Assembly (NCBI RefSeq): GCF_014205765.1
Contig: NZ_JACIIZ010000022.1
Location: 1-64,000, forward strand
Length of the DNA: 64,000 bases
DNA from: Nitrospirillum iridis
GTDB lineage: Bacteria; Pseudomonadota; Alphaproteobacteria; Azospirillales; Azospirillaceae
Direction of reading: 5' to 3'
Part shown: positions 55,701-64,000 of the stretch, piece by piece
How positions within the stretch are numbered: position 1 is the first letter of the stretch
Layout of the letters: each line of letters begins with the position of its first letter
Made by a program: the position numbers and the translations under genes
Notes under the pieces: model-generated
What the model was told of the DNA's origin: nothing
Seen by the model: the letters and a program-made list of their open reading frames with translations, nothing else
The model's database searches: none

Positions 55701-58700
55701 GCGGCGCTGAACGCCCTTCCGGCCGTGCGGGAAAGCGCCGTCATAGGTTTAAAGCGGCCGGGCGACACGGAGCACCGCCTGGTGGCCTTCATCGTCGGTA
55801 CCGCCGATGCCGCGACCTTGCGCGCCGGCCTGCGCCGCACCCTGCCCGACTATATGGTGCCGGCGCATTTCCTGGCGCTGGACGCCCTGCCCCTGGTCAC
55901 CAGCGGCAAGGTGGACCGCCGCCGCCTGGCCGCCCTGGCCGAACCCGCGCTGCGCGACGTCACCCCCACCGCCGACCGCGTGGCCCCGCGCGACGGGATG
56001 GAACAGCGCCTGGCCGCCATCTGGGCCGACGTGCTGGGCGGCGACGCCTTTGGCGTGCACGACAATTTCTTCGAACGCGGCGGCCATTCGCTGAAGGCGG
56101 TTCAGGTGGTGGCCCGCATCCGCGACCAGTGGCCGGGGATGGATCTGTCCGTCCGCCACGTGTTCGAGGCGCCGACCATCGCCGGCCTCGCGGCCCTGCT
56201 GCGGCCGGAGAGGACGGGCGACGGCGACCGCCCCGCCCTGCTGCCCCAGCCGCGGATGCCGGACTCCGACGGCACCGCGCTGATGCCGATATCCTATGCC
56301 CAGCGCGCCCTATGGTTCCTGGATCGGCTGGAGGAAGGCGGGCGCGCCTACACCACCGTCGACGCCTTCGTCCTGGCCGGCCGATTGGACCTGTCGGCCC
56401 TGCGCGCGGCGCTGGACGCCCTGGTGCGCCGCCATGAAAGCCTGCGCACCTGCTTCATCCTGCGGGAGGGGGAACCGTACCAGCGCATCCTGCCGCCCCT
56501 GCCCATGCCCTTCGTCCACAGGACGACGGCTGCGACGGCCGACCTGGCGGGCCTGGCGCTGGCGGAGGTTGCCCGGCCCATCGACCTGTCGCGGGAGCCG
56601 CCGTTGCGCGTCAGCGTCATCACCCTGGCGCCCGACCGGCATCTGGCTGTCCTGACCTGGCACCACATCGCCACCGATGGCTGGTCCACCGGCGTGCTGG
56701 TGCGGGAGATCGGGGCGCTGTACACGGCGGCTTTGGCGAGGGACGATTTGGACGGGGCCCTGCCGCCCCTGCCCCTGCAGTACGGCGACTATGCCGCCTG
56801 GCAGCAGCGCTGGCTGGCCAGCGCCGGCTTCAAACGCCAGCTGGATTACTGGACCGAACAGCTGGCCGACGCGCCGACCCATCTGAACCTGTGCGCCGAC
56901 CGGCCAAGGCCTCAGCGACAAAGCTTCCGGGGCGGCACCCTGCGCTTCACCGTCGAGGCTGATCTGGCCCGGAGCTTGGCATCCGTGGGGCAGGCGGCGG
57001 GGGCCAGCCCCTTCATGACCCTGCTGGCCGTGTTCATGGTGTTGCTGCACCGGCAGTCCCGCCAGGACGATGTGCTGGTCGGCACGCCGGTGGCCAACCG
57101 GCCGGCCCGGGAACTGGAGGGGCTGCTGGGCTTCTTCACCAACACCCTGGTGCTGCGCGGCCGCCTGGGCGGCAACCCGCGCTTCAGCGACTTCCTGGCC
57201 CAGATGCGGCAGACGGCGCTGGACGCCTACGCCAATGCCGACGTGCCGTTCGAAAAGCTGGTCGACGCCCTGGACCCACCGCGCAGCCTGGCCCATTCGC
57301 CGCTGTTCCAGGCCATGTTCAATCTGCAGAACACCCCGCGCGGCCCCCTGGCGCTGCCGGGTCTGGACTTGGCCCCGGTGGAGATCGACACCCACACGGC
57401 CAAGTTCGACCTGCTGCTGACCTTGATCGAGGCGGCGGATGGCGGCCTGGACGGCCATTGGGAATACAGCACCGACCTGTTCGATCCCGCCACCGCCCAG
57501 CGCATGGTGGACCAGTACCTGTCCCTGCTGCGCGCCGTGGCGGCCGACGCCGACCTGCCCCTGCATGACTTGGCGCTGGCGGCACCCGATGAAGTCGCGC
57601 GCCTGCTGGCCGCCTGCCAGGGCCCGGCGATGCCCAACGCCGGCGACGGCCGGCTGCACCGGTTGTTCGAGGCGACGGCCGCGACCCTGCCGGACACGGT
57701 GGCCGTCACCTTCAACGGCGCCGACCTGAGCTACGCCCAGGTGGATCACCGTGCCAACGCGCTGGCGCACCGCCTGGTGACGCTGGGCGTGCGGCCGGAC
57801 ACGCCGGTCGGCATCCGGCTGGACCGGTCGCTGGACATGGTGGTGGCCATGCTGGGCATCCTGAAGGCCGGGGGCGCCTATGTGCCGCTGGACCCGGCCC
57901 TTCCCGCCGCCCGCCTGGACTACATCATCGGCGACGCCGGCTTGGCGTTGGTGGTGGGTTCGGCACCGGACGGCGGCCTGCCCCACGGTGCCGAAGCGGT
58001 GGCGGTGACGGAGGAGGAGAAAGCCTTCGGGCCACCGGTCGAGGACCTGACGCCGGAACACCTGGCCTACGTCCTCTACACCTCGGGCTCCACCGGCCAG
58101 CCCAAGGGCGTGCTGATGCCCCACCGGGCGCTGGTGAACCTGATCCGCTGGCAGGTGGCGGAGCCGTCCTTCGCGCACGGTCTGCGCACCCTGCAATTCA
58201 CCACCCTGGGGTTCGACGTGGCCTGCCAGGAGATGTTCGCCTGCTGGGCGTCGGCCGGCACCCTGGTGCTAATGGCAGAGCCCTTGCGCCGTGACGTGCC
58301 CGCCATGATCGCCCAGGCCGCGACCTGGGGCATTCAGCGCATCTTCCTGCCCTTCACCGCCCTGCAGCAGCTGGCCGAGGCCTGGCCATTGGCCACCCGC
58401 CGCCCCCAGGGCCTGGTGGAACTGATCACGGCCGGCGAACGGCTGAAGGTCACCCCGTCGCTACGCGCCCTGTTCCGTGACCTGCCGGACTGCCGCCTGG
58501 TCAACCAGTATGGTCCGACGGAAACCCACGTCGCGACCACCCTGGTCCTGCCGGCCGACCCCGATAGCTGGCCGGAACTGCCGCGCATCGGCCGGCCGGT
58601 CGCCAATACGGCGGTGTATATCCTGGACGAGGAAGGCCACCCGCTGCCGGCGGGCGTGCCGGGCCAGCTCTGGATCGCCGGCACCGCGGTCAGCCGGGGA

Positions 58701-59534
58701 TACCTGGGCCGATTGGATCTGACGGAGAAAAGCTTCCGGCTAAATCCTTACGGGTCCGGAATGATGTATGCCACGGGCGACCTGGCGTGCATCCGCTGGG
58801 ATGGCACGGCGCCGGAGCTGGACTTCCTGGGCCGCATCGACGCCCAAGTCAAAATCCGGGGCTACCGCATCGAGCCGGAAGAGGTGGAGCGCGCGCTGAT
58901 CGCCCAGGGCCGGGTGCGCGACGCGGCCGTGGTCGCCTGGACCGACGGCAGCGGCGAGAGGCGGCTGGTCGCCTATTACGTGCCGGCCGATGCCGCCGCC
59001 GGTGACAGCCGGGTGGTGCGCGACGGACTGGCGGCGCTGTTGCCCGATTACATGGTCCCCACCCTGTGGGTGCCGCTACCGGCCCTGCCGCAGACCCGCA
59101 CCGGCAAGGTCGACCGCAAGGCCCTGCCAGCGCCCGACCGGGCGGGTGCCGCGCCCGCAGCCCAGACCACCCCGCCACGCAGCGCCACGGAGCAGGCGGT
59201 GGCCGACATCTGGCGGTCCGTGCTGCAGGTGCCGCGGGTGGGGCTGCACGACAATTTCTTCGATCTGGGCGGCTATTCCTTCCTGCTGCTGCGCGTGTTG
59301 GCGGAGGTGCGCCGGCACTTCCCGGCCGCCCGTCAGGTCACCATGGTCAGCCTGTTCGAACACCCGACCGTGCAGGCTCTGGCCCGCCTGATCGACGGGG
59401 CGCAGGCCGTCGCCCTGCGTCACCGGGCCGCCCAACGTGAAGCCCAGGCGCCCCTGCGCCATGACTTGAACCAGCGCCGCACGGCCCAGCGCCGCGCCAC
59501 ATCCCTTATCGCCCCGGAAGAGATCCCGTCATGA
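49773..59534 (+). CDS. NRPS: docking-(C-A-PCP)x3
   Basis: This 3253-aa protein starts at a GTG overlapping the previous stop (GTGA). Residues 1-55 form a TubC-type (beta-hairpin) docking domain (LLRRLGDLDVRLWVEAGQLRF, APKGVL). Three modules follow. C1 has HHIVTDRW (about 189), A1 YTSGSTGRPKG (about 657), PCP1 GGNSL (about 1058). C2 has HHLVCDGW (about 1248), A2 FTSGSTGVPKG (about 1707), PCP2 GGHSL (about 2103). C3 has HHIATDGW (about 2296), A3 YTSGSTGQPKG (about 2765), PCP3 GGYSF (about 3166). All three C domains keep HHxxxD. There are no epimerization, methyltransferase or thioesterase domains. Selectivity residues read by eye are A1 D-A-L-W-L-G-C-T-F (valine-like), A2 D-A-I-Q-C-G-C-I-D (unclear, possibly Gln-like) and A3 D-V-Q-F-I-A-Q-V-A (proline-like). 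The Lys/Arg-rich C-terminus leads into an ATGA overlap with the next PKS. Confidence 0.93.
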   Translation: MTVDVQSLLRRLGDLDVRLWVEAGQLRFSAPKGVLHGALREELVAAKADIVAHLSAPQVLPASANQEMLWSLDRLEPDCPQLYIEARAVRLTGTLNLTALTAALNTLCVRHDSLRTRLAMADDGLHQVVAPDIAVTIPVEDATGLDGPALEARVNAAAWAPFDLGVAPLLRLTWLRTGADDGILVFAQHHIVTDRWSIALLVRELSALYAAFQAGQPSPLPPVPAQYSDYTRWQRQRLAERGDALMAYWRQALDGAPPVLNLPADRPYPKRASHRGGRIERRLDRAFIGTLDAFCRREGVTPFMTVTAAYAALLHRLSGQDTVVVGTPIANRLRADFEGVAGYFVNTLALRLDVDGTAPFRDLLAWTRDMALTAYEHQELPFSQLVAALQPDRGASHPPLFQAMIALQNIEMAEPAFGDAALAPHPLAADTGKYPLTLTVLPDEAGGPLLCWDYQTDLFDADTIAAIAQRFELLLADALAAPERPVGRLALLTPADEARLRGATNRDALVPRPALETIGGLFRAQAAATPNAIALVHGTERIDYRTLNRRSDQLAGHLARAGVRAGDTVGVALDRSPDFITGVLAILKCGAVYVPLDRRYPAERLAWMAVDSGIRLLLTSADADTPWTDARRLVVDTATLDEGLAPATPGVTADSPAYIMYTSGSTGRPKGVVVPHRGINRLVKDAAFARLDADQVMLMLAPVSFDASTLEIWGALLNGGTLVIAPPLEDDLLALGRVIREGGVTTLWVTTGLFTLLVENCLDDLRGVRQLLTGGDFLPRRPAVDVLARLPDTTLINCYGPTENTTFTTCHTFGPGPLGDVVPVGRAISGTTVHIVDAHGNPVPPGVAGELLTGGDGLALGYHNRPDLTAERFVTRDFELDGLRWSERLYRTGDLARWVPDPAGGDGLVVDLLGRVDAQVKIRGFRVEPGEVEAALGALPGIADCAVVARRDDGQARLVAYYVAREGADIADPRAALARQLPDHLVPAQIVALPALPVTPNGKVDRQALAGARYKVVDGGTDGAEAPATPTEILLAQVWADVLAGGPYPRAAHFFDQGGNSLSAIRMVTRARDALAAAGRPAGLPVRTVFEHPTLAALAAAIDASDSTAADESAPGPCGLGRTNLPLSYAQERLWVLEKMLPLGGAYNVPGQYRLDGPLDVAALARAIEAVVARHDVLSAVFVEQDGRAVQHIAATGVRLDVRDARESQVAGLLAEGAEAPFDLERVPPVRATLLRIGPDRHILQMVMHHLVCDGWSLTAFLREVETVYAGGTLAPLPLQYQDYAHWHRGWLQGPRPARALDYWRAKLAGLPPSLELPADFPRPAVPSNRGATETLPLDVDTAAVDGLCRRHGVTRFMLFYAVFTAFLHRVTGEADFGVGTPIAGRHHAAVEPLVGFFADNLVLRTPVDDGVPFTTLLAGARTTVLEAFEHQDVPFTTLVEALRPERRLDTTPLFQVMLAVEEDAAFPLRLNGVTATPLAWESPYAKYDLTLSIRTMDSGLAASLEYNTDLFHPVSAARLARQFATLTAELLADPAQAVDAIDLRPAPERAGLPGLAGAARPRPSGIGLHGLATASPSTPALVYDDAVLTHAQVQAAANRLAHHLIARGLRPGDLVGVHRRRALDLPVLLLGILKAGGGYVPLNPNHPADRLAAIVRTAAPALILTGPDFPVTGTHAVLVDPDAEAAAITARPDTDPAVPVDDERPAYVMFTSGSTGVPKGVAVPHRAAVNHQLWFGEVAGLSAGDTLLQMTSFDFDASVIEFFAPLTCGGRLVMAPPEAEKDPAALGALIRTFGVTVFQAVPALLQIMADEGILATCPSLRLVCSGGEVLATELQDRLLAQLGAARLLNCYGPTESGIDATWHECAPGAEPRPASVPIGRPVHNMRAYVLDHARRPVAAGLVGDLYLAGVSLATGYLNAPALTEAAFLADPHAGGFMYRTGDRVRVGADDTLIFLGRADSQVKVRGYRIETAEVEAALNALPAVRESAVIGLKRPGDTEHRLVAFIVGTADAATLRAGLRRTLPDYMVPAHFLALDALPLVTSGKVDRRRLAALAEPALRDVTPTADRVAPRDGMEQRLAAIWADVLGGDAFGVHDNFFERGGHSLKAVQVVARIRDQWPGMDLSVRHVFEAPTIAGLAALLRPERTGDGDRPALLPQPRMPDSDGTALMPISYAQRALWFLDRLEEGGRAYTTVDAFVLAGRLDLSALRAALDALVRRHESLRTCFILREGEPYQRILPPLPMPFVHRTTAATADLAGLALAEVARPIDLSREPPLRVSVITLAPDRHLAVLTWHHIATDGWSTGVLVREIGALYTAALARDDLDGALPPLPLQYGDYAAWQQRWLASAGFKRQLDYWTEQLADAPTHLNLCADRPRPQRQSFRGGTLRFTVEADLARSLASVGQAAGASPFMTLLAVFMVLLHRQSRQDDVLVGTPVANRPARELEGLLGFFTNTLVLRGRLGGNPRFSDFLAQMRQTALDAYANADVPFEKLVDALDPPRSLAHSPLFQAMFNLQNTPRGPLALPGLDLAPVEIDTHTAKFDLLLTLIEAADGGLDGHWEYSTDLFDPATAQRMVDQYLSLLRAVAADADLPLHDLALAAPDEVARLLAACQGPAMPNAGDGRLHRLFEATAATLPDTVAVTFNGADLSYAQVDHRANALAHRLVTLGVRPDTPVGIRLDRSLDMVVAMLGILKAGGAYVPLDPALPAARLDYIIGDAGLALVVGSAPDGGLPHGAEAVAVTEEEKAFGPPVEDLTPEHLAYVLYTSGSTGQPKGVLMPHRALVNLIRWQVAEPSFAHGLRTLQFTTLGFDVACQEMFACWASAGTLVLMAEPLRRDVPAMIAQAATWGIQRIFLPFTALQQLAEAWPLATRRPQGLVELITAGERLKVTPSLRALFRDLPDCRLVNQYGPTETHVATTLVLPADPDSWPELPRIGRPVANTAVYILDEEGHPLPAGVPGQLWIAGTAVSRGYLGRLDLTEKSFRLNPYGSGMMYATGDLACIRWDGTAPELDFLGRIDAQVKIRGYRIEPEEVERALIAQGRVRDAAVVAWTDGSGERRLVAYYVPADAAAGDSRVVRDGLAALLPDYMVPTLWVPLPALPQTRTGKVDRKALPAPDRAGAAPAAQTTPPRSATEQAVADIWRSVLQVPRVGLHDNFFDLGGYSFLLLRVLAEVRRHFPAARQVTMVSLFEHPTVQALARLIDGAQAVALRHRAAQREAQAPLRHDLNQRRTAQRRATSLIAPEEIPS

Positions 59535-62500
59535 CCGCCGCCCCGCAGCCGGCATCCCCACAACCAACGGAAATCGCCATCGTCGCCATGGCCTGCCGTT
59601 TCCCCGGCGTCCGTGACGTGCAGGAATTCTGGCACATGCTGCGCGACGGGCGGGAGGCCATCACCAGCTTCAGTGATGAGGAATTGCTGGCCAGGGGCGT
59701 GCCGGCAGACCTGCTGGCCGATCCCGCCTATGTGAAGCGTGGCGCGGTGGTGGAGGGCATCGAGGATTTCGATGCGGACCTGTTCGGCTATTCCCCCCAG
59801 GAAGCCGCGTTGCTGGACCCGCAAAACCGCCTGTTCCTGGAATGCGTCTGGGAAGCGCTGGAGGCGGCGGGCCACGCTGGCGAAGGCGGCACCCGGGACA
59901 TCGGCGTCTTCGCCGGCGCCGGTGTGAACACCTATTTCCTGAACCATCTGGCCGGCAACGCCGAGGTGCTGGAAACCTTCGGCAGCTTCCAGATCATGCT
60001 GGCCAATGACAAGGACTACCTGGCCACCCTGGCCTCCTACAAACTGAACCTGACCGGGCCCAGCGCCACGGTGCAGACCGCGTGCTCCACCTCGCTGGTC
60101 GCCGTCCACATGGCCTGCCAGAGCCTGATCAACGGCGAATGCGACCTGGCGCTGGCGGGCGGCGTCGCCCTGTCCACGCCGCAGGACCAGGGTTACCTGT
60201 ACCAGGAAGGCATGATCCTGGCGCCGGACGGCCACTGCCGTCCCTTTGACGCCCAGGCCGCCGGCACGCTGAACGGCGCCGGCGCCGGCGTGGTGCTGTT
60301 GCAACCGCTGGCCCAGGCCCTGGCGCAGGGCGCCCCCATCCTGGGCATCATCAAGGGCAGCGCCGTCAACAACGACGGCGCGCAGAAGGTGGGCTATACC
60401 GCCCCCAGCCCGGAGGGCCAGGCCCGCGTCATCGCCGAGGCCATGGCGGTGGCGGGCGTCCGCCCCGACGAGATCGGGTTGGTGGAAGCCCACGGCACCG
60501 CCACCCCCCTGGGCGATCCCATCGAGATCGCCGCCCTGACCCGGGCCTATCGCACGGGCAGCGGCCGTACCGGTGGCTGCGCCGTGGGCTCGGTCAAGAG
60601 CAACATGGGCCATACCGGGGCCGCCGCCGGCGTCGCCGGCCTGATCAAGGCCACCCTCAGCCTGATGCACGGCCAGATCCCGCCGACCCTGCATTTCCAG
60701 ACGCCCAACCCGGCGCTGGCCCTGGCCGACAGTCCCTTCTATGTCAACGGCGACCTGGTCGACTGGCCCAGCGCGCCCGGTGGGCGCGTGGCCGCCGTCA
60801 GTTCCTTCGGCATCGGCGGCACCAACGCCCATGTCGTGGTGGCGGAAAACCGCTTCGCCGCCAGCCAGTCCATGCCGGCACGGCGCCGCTGGCACCTGCT
60901 GCCCCTGTCGGCCAAGACGCCCGAGGCGCTGGCGCTGTTGAGCTCGGCCCTGGCCCGGCATTTGGAAACGGCGGATGCCGATCCGGCGGACATGGCCCAC
61001 ACCCTGCGCACCGGCCGCCGCACCTTCGCCACCCGCGCCTTCGCCGTGGGCCGCACGGTGGCGGAGCTGCGCCAATCGCTGGAAGCGGCCGCCGCGGCGG
61101 CGTCCAAGCCCGGCCGGGGCGTGGCCTTCATGTTCACCGGTCACGGCGGCCAATCGGCCGGCATGACCCGCGGCCTTTACGAGACGGAACCCGTCTTCCG
61201 CCAGGCGCTGGACGAACGCGCGGCGGCCCTGGCCACCCGCACCGGCCTGGACGCCCTGGCCGTGCTGCACCCCCTCCCCGGACGCGAGGCCTGGGCGGAG
61301 GCGCAGTTGGGCCGCATGGACGTCAGCCAGCCCCTGATGTTCATCGTGCAGATGGCGCTCACCCGGCTGTGGCGGTCGTGGGGCATCACGCCGGTGGCGG
61401 TGATCGGCCACAGCAGCGGCGAATACGCCGCCGCCTGCCTGGCCGGCATCCTGTCGGAAGAGGACGCGCTGACGCTGGTGGCGGCGCGCGGCCGGCTGAT
61501 GGACCAGACAACGGCCGGGGGCATGCTGGCCCTGCGCAACAGCGAAAGCGAGATCCGCGCCCTGTTGAACAGCACCCGCTTGAGCGACCGCCTGTCGCTG
61601 GCGGTGGTCAACGCCGCCGACATGGGCGTGGTGTCGGGCCATGAGGACGCGCTGGTGCAACTGCAGGCGCGACTGGCCGACATGGGTGTGGACAGCCGCC
61701 GACTGCAAGTGTCGCGCGGCGCCCATTCCTGCACCATGGACCCCATCCTGCCGGCTTTCGCCGAGGCGGCGGCGGGCGTCAGCTATCACGCCCCCACCCT
61801 CCCCTATTATTCCGGCATGACCGGCGGGCGGGTAGACGCCGCGACGGTGGCGCACGCCGACTATTGGGTCCGCCATCTGCGCGACACCGTGCGCTTCGCC
61901 GACGGCATCGGCCAAGTGCTGGCGGATGGCGGCGACACGGCATTGGTGGAGATCGGCCCCGGCACGGCGCTGGGCACTTTCGCCAAGGCCCACGCCGGCT
62001 TCGATCCCGCACGCCCGGTGGTGCCGTCCCTACCCCATCCGCAGCAGGCGGCCGAGGGCGAGCAGGAGGACGATCTGATCGCCCGCTCGCTGGGCCGGCT
62101 GTGGCAGTCCGGCGTGACGGTCGACTGGCAAGCTTATGGCGGCGACGAAGCGCGGCGGCGCGTGCCGCTGCCGACATACCCGTTCCAACGCCGGCGCTGC
62201 TGGATCGACCCGCCGGACACGGCGGCGGCACCCCGCGGCCTTCCCGCGCGCCTGACCCGCAAGGCCGATCCCGCCGATTGGTTCCTGGTGCCCATCTGGC
62301 GACGTGCCGTCCCCCTGGCCGCCCCCCTGGCCGCCGGCGCCGCGCCGGACCGCGCCCTGCTGTTCGTCGGCGATGCCGGGACCGATGCGGGCCAGCGCCT
62401 GGCCGAGCATTTGGAGAGCCAGGGTTGCAGCGTCCTGCGCGTGCGCCCCGGCGCGCATTACGCCGCCCCGGCGGCCGGGGTCGCGACCGTGCGGCCAGAC

Positions 62501-64000
62501 GCGGCGGAGGACTACGCCCGCCTGCTGGCCGATATCCCCGAGGTGCCGCGTACCGTCATCCACGCCTGGTCCCTGGTCCCCGGCGATACCCGTCGCCTGG
62601 GCTTCACCAGCCTGTGCCTGTTGGGGCAAGCGCTGGGCCAGGGGTTGGGCGGTGGCATCCACGACCTGACCATCCTGGCGGCCGGCCTGTCCGACGTGAC
62701 GGGGGCGGAGAACCTGGACATCGAGCAGGCGCTGGTGGCGGGACCGGCCATGGTCATCCCCCAGGAATATCCCAGCCTGCGCACCCACCTGATCGACGTG
62801 GCCGGCGCCCCGGCGGCGGGCCTGCCCCAGCGGCTGGCGGCGGAGTTGGCGGCCCGGGATCGCGCGCCCCGCGTGGCCCTGCGCGGAGTACACCGCTGGC
62901 TGCCGGCCTATGAGCCGCAGCGCATCGAAACCACGGGATCGCCCCGGCGCACCCTACGGCCCGGTGGCGTCTATCTCATCACCGGCGGCCTGGGCGGGGT
63001 GGGCATGGAAATCGCCGGCCATATGGCCAGCGCCGTCCAGGCCCGCCTGGTCCTGGTGAGCCGGCGCGCGGCCAGCCCCGCCCCGACGGTGGTGGAGCGG
63101 GTGCGGGCGCTCGAGGCCGCCGGCGCCCAGGTACGCCTGTTCGCCGCCGATGCCGGCGACGCCAACGCCATGGCGGCCGTGTTCGCGGCGGTGGAGGCGG
63201 AGTGGGGCGCCATCCACGGCGTCATCCATGCCGCCGGCGCCGTGGGCCAGCGCATGCACCAGCCGTTGGACGAGTATGACCCGGCGCAGGCGGCGGAGCA
63301 GTTCACCGCCAAGCCTGATGGTGTCGCCATCCTGGCCCAGTTGCTGCGGGATCGGCCCCAATGGGATGAGCATTTGGATTTCTGCGTGCTGATGTCGTCC
63401 ATGGCGTCCGTGCTGGGTGGGTTGGGCTTCGCCGCCTATGCCGCCGCCAACGCCGCCCTGGATACGGCGGCGCAAGAGGCGGAACGGGACGCGCCGGGCC
63501 GATGGCTCAGCCTGAATTGGGACAGCTGGAACGTTTCACACAATGACGGGCGCGGCCCCGGCCAGGATTTGCGCGCGCTGGAGATGTCGGCGGCGGAGGG
63601 CTTGGGCGCCTTCCTGCGGGTCCTTCACCATGGCACCAGTCCACAGACCCTGGTGACGCGGGGTGATTTGGAACCCCGCCTGCGCCAGTGGATCAACCTG
63701 GGAGCCCGTGACACGGCACCCATGATGGCGGCGATCCCCGAGGACGCGGCCGAAGACGGCGGTGTTGACGGCGGGGACGTCGAGGGCGGCATCATCGCCA
63801 TCTGGCGCAAGCTGCTGGGCCATGAGCGCATCCGGCCGGAAGACAATTTCTTCGACCTGGGCGGCCATTCCCTGCTGGCCACCCAGATCCTGGCCCAGAT
63901 CCGCCACCGCTTCGGCGTGTCGCTGCCCATGCGCACCCTGTTCCGCACGCCCACCGCCCGCGCCCTGGCACAGGCGGTGGAAGAGGCGATGGGCCTGGCG
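59531..64000 (+). CDS. PKS 4: KS-AT-KR-ACP..., runs off window
   Basis: The reading frame is open from ATG 59531 to the window end (at least 1490 residues). KS has Cys185 in TACSTS, HGTAT instead of HGTGT (about 320), and MGHTGAAAG. AT has FMFTGHGGQ (GHGGQ instead of GQGxQ), the catalytic GHSSGEY (Ser about 628), Arg kept in ARGRLMD, and RGAHS in place of HAFHS, so its substrate is not obvious. KR (about 1147-1305) has GGLGGVG, SSMAS and YAAAN and no LDD. ACP has LGGHS (about 1447). There is no DH between AT and KR, so a beta-hydroxy ketide unit is expected. The chain-release domain must be further right. Confidence 0.92.
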   Translation, partial: MTAAPQPASPQPTEIAIVAMACRFPGVRDVQEFWHMLRDGREAITSFSDEELLARGVPADLLADPAYVKRGAVVEGIEDFDADLFGYSPQEAALLDPQNRLFLECVWEALEAAGHAGEGGTRDIGVFAGAGVNTYFLNHLAGNAEVLETFGSFQIMLANDKDYLATLASYKLNLTGPSATVQTACSTSLVAVHMACQSLINGECDLALAGGVALSTPQDQGYLYQEGMILAPDGHCRPFDAQAAGTLNGAGAGVVLLQPLAQALAQGAPILGIIKGSAVNNDGAQKVGYTAPSPEGQARVIAEAMAVAGVRPDEIGLVEAHGTATPLGDPIEIAALTRAYRTGSGRTGGCAVGSVKSNMGHTGAAAGVAGLIKATLSLMHGQIPPTLHFQTPNPALALADSPFYVNGDLVDWPSAPGGRVAAVSSFGIGGTNAHVVVAENRFAASQSMPARRRWHLLPLSAKTPEALALLSSALARHLETADADPADMAHTLRTGRRTFATRAFAVGRTVAELRQSLEAAAAAASKPGRGVAFMFTGHGGQSAGMTRGLYETEPVFRQALDERAAALATRTGLDALAVLHPLPGREAWAEAQLGRMDVSQPLMFIVQMALTRLWRSWGITPVAVIGHSSGEYAAACLAGILSEEDALTLVAARGRLMDQTTAGGMLALRNSESEIRALLNSTRLSDRLSLAVVNAADMGVVSGHEDALVQLQARLADMGVDSRRLQVSRGAHSCTMDPILPAFAEAAAGVSYHAPTLPYYSGMTGGRVDAATVAHADYWVRHLRDTVRFADGIGQVLADGGDTALVEIGPGTALGTFAKAHAGFDPARPVVPSLPHPQQAAEGEQEDDLIARSLGRLWQSGVTVDWQAYGGDEARRRVPLPTYPFQRRRCWIDPPDTAAAPRGLPARLTRKADPADWFLVPIWRRAVPLAAPLAAGAAPDRALLFVGDAGTDAGQRLAEHLESQGCSVLRVRPGAHYAAPAAGVATVRPDAAEDYARLLADIPEVPRTVIHAWSLVPGDTRRLGFTSLCLLGQALGQGLGGGIHDLTILAAGLSDVTGAENLDIEQALVAGPAMVIPQEYPSLRTHLIDVAGAPAAGLPQRLAAELAARDRAPRVALRGVHRWLPAYEPQRIETTGSPRRTLRPGGVYLITGGLGGVGMEIAGHMASAVQARLVLVSRRAASPAPTVVERVRALEAAGAQVRLFAADAGDANAMAAVFAAVEAEWGAIHGVIHAAGAVGQRMHQPLDEYDPAQAAEQFTAKPDGVAILAQLLRDRPQWDEHLDFCVLMSSMASVLGGLGFAAYAAANAALDTAAQEAERDAPGRWLSLNWDSWNVSHNDGRGPGQDLRALEMSAAEGLGAFLRVLHHGTSPQTLVTRGDLEPRLRQWINLGARDTAPMMAAIPEDAAEDGGVDGGDVEGGIIAIWRKLLGHERIRPEDNFFDLGGHSLLATQILAQIRHRFGVSLPMRTLFRTPTARALAQAVEEAMGLA

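Overview
The window is high-GC DNA from what looks like an alphaproteobacterium. The placement near Rhodospirillales/Azospirillaceae is an inference from the MucR-type regulator, the DUF2840/DUF736/DUF932/DUF2285 accessory genes and the codon usage. It has two unrelated halves separated by a tRNA-Glu gene at 17376-17451.

Left half (1-17375): one end of an integrative and conjugative or mobilizable element, inserted at the 3' end of tRNA-Glu. The tyrosine integrase sits next to the tRNA, with a small AlpA-like excisionase before it. Moving away from the tRNA come ParB, a MucR-like regulator, a DUF433/DUF5615 toxin-antitoxin pair, DUF736, DUF932, two Xre regulators, a frameshifted DUF6499/DUF2285 gene, an intact short DUF2285 gene and an unknown two-gene cargo operon. 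Then come an AlpA-like protein, RepA, ParA, a small RHH-like protein, DUF2840, a TraF-type peptidase, a lytic transglycosylase and a truncated DUF3363 relaxase, followed by a VapC fragment at the window edge. ParA to TraF overlap by 4 bases at each junction. Three 22-bp-spaced iterons lie between repA and parA. Noncoding DNA is notable: the genes for ParB and DUF932 are preceded by homologous, strongly folding leader RNAs, DUF736 has its own long nested hairpin leader, and several near-perfect operators flank the regulators.

Right half (17824-64000): a hybrid PKS/NRPS gene cluster running off the right edge. A flanking block encodes two homologous DUF697 membrane proteins, a cyclic-peptide-type ABC exporter, an SPFH/prohibitin-like protein, a very large multi-propeller protein, and a discrete acyltransferase homologue in which the malonyl-binding Arg is Gln, suggesting an editing acyl hydrolase. 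Five translationally coupled megasynthase genes follow on the + strand.

Assembly-line order as read: acyl ligase-ACP-KS-(dead AT)-DH-KR-ACP | KS-DH-KR-ACP-C-A-PCP-KS-AT-KR-ACP | KS-(dead AT)-KR-DH-ACP | docking-C-A-PCP-C-A-PCP-C-A-PCP | KS-AT-KR-ACP, continuing. The expected product is an acylated, partly unsaturated lipopeptide-polyketide. Three of five KS modules have lost their AT, and two still carry decayed AT remnants. This looks like a cis-AT line moving toward AT-less modules, alongside two modules with intact ATs. No thioesterase is in view, so the cluster continues beyond 64000.
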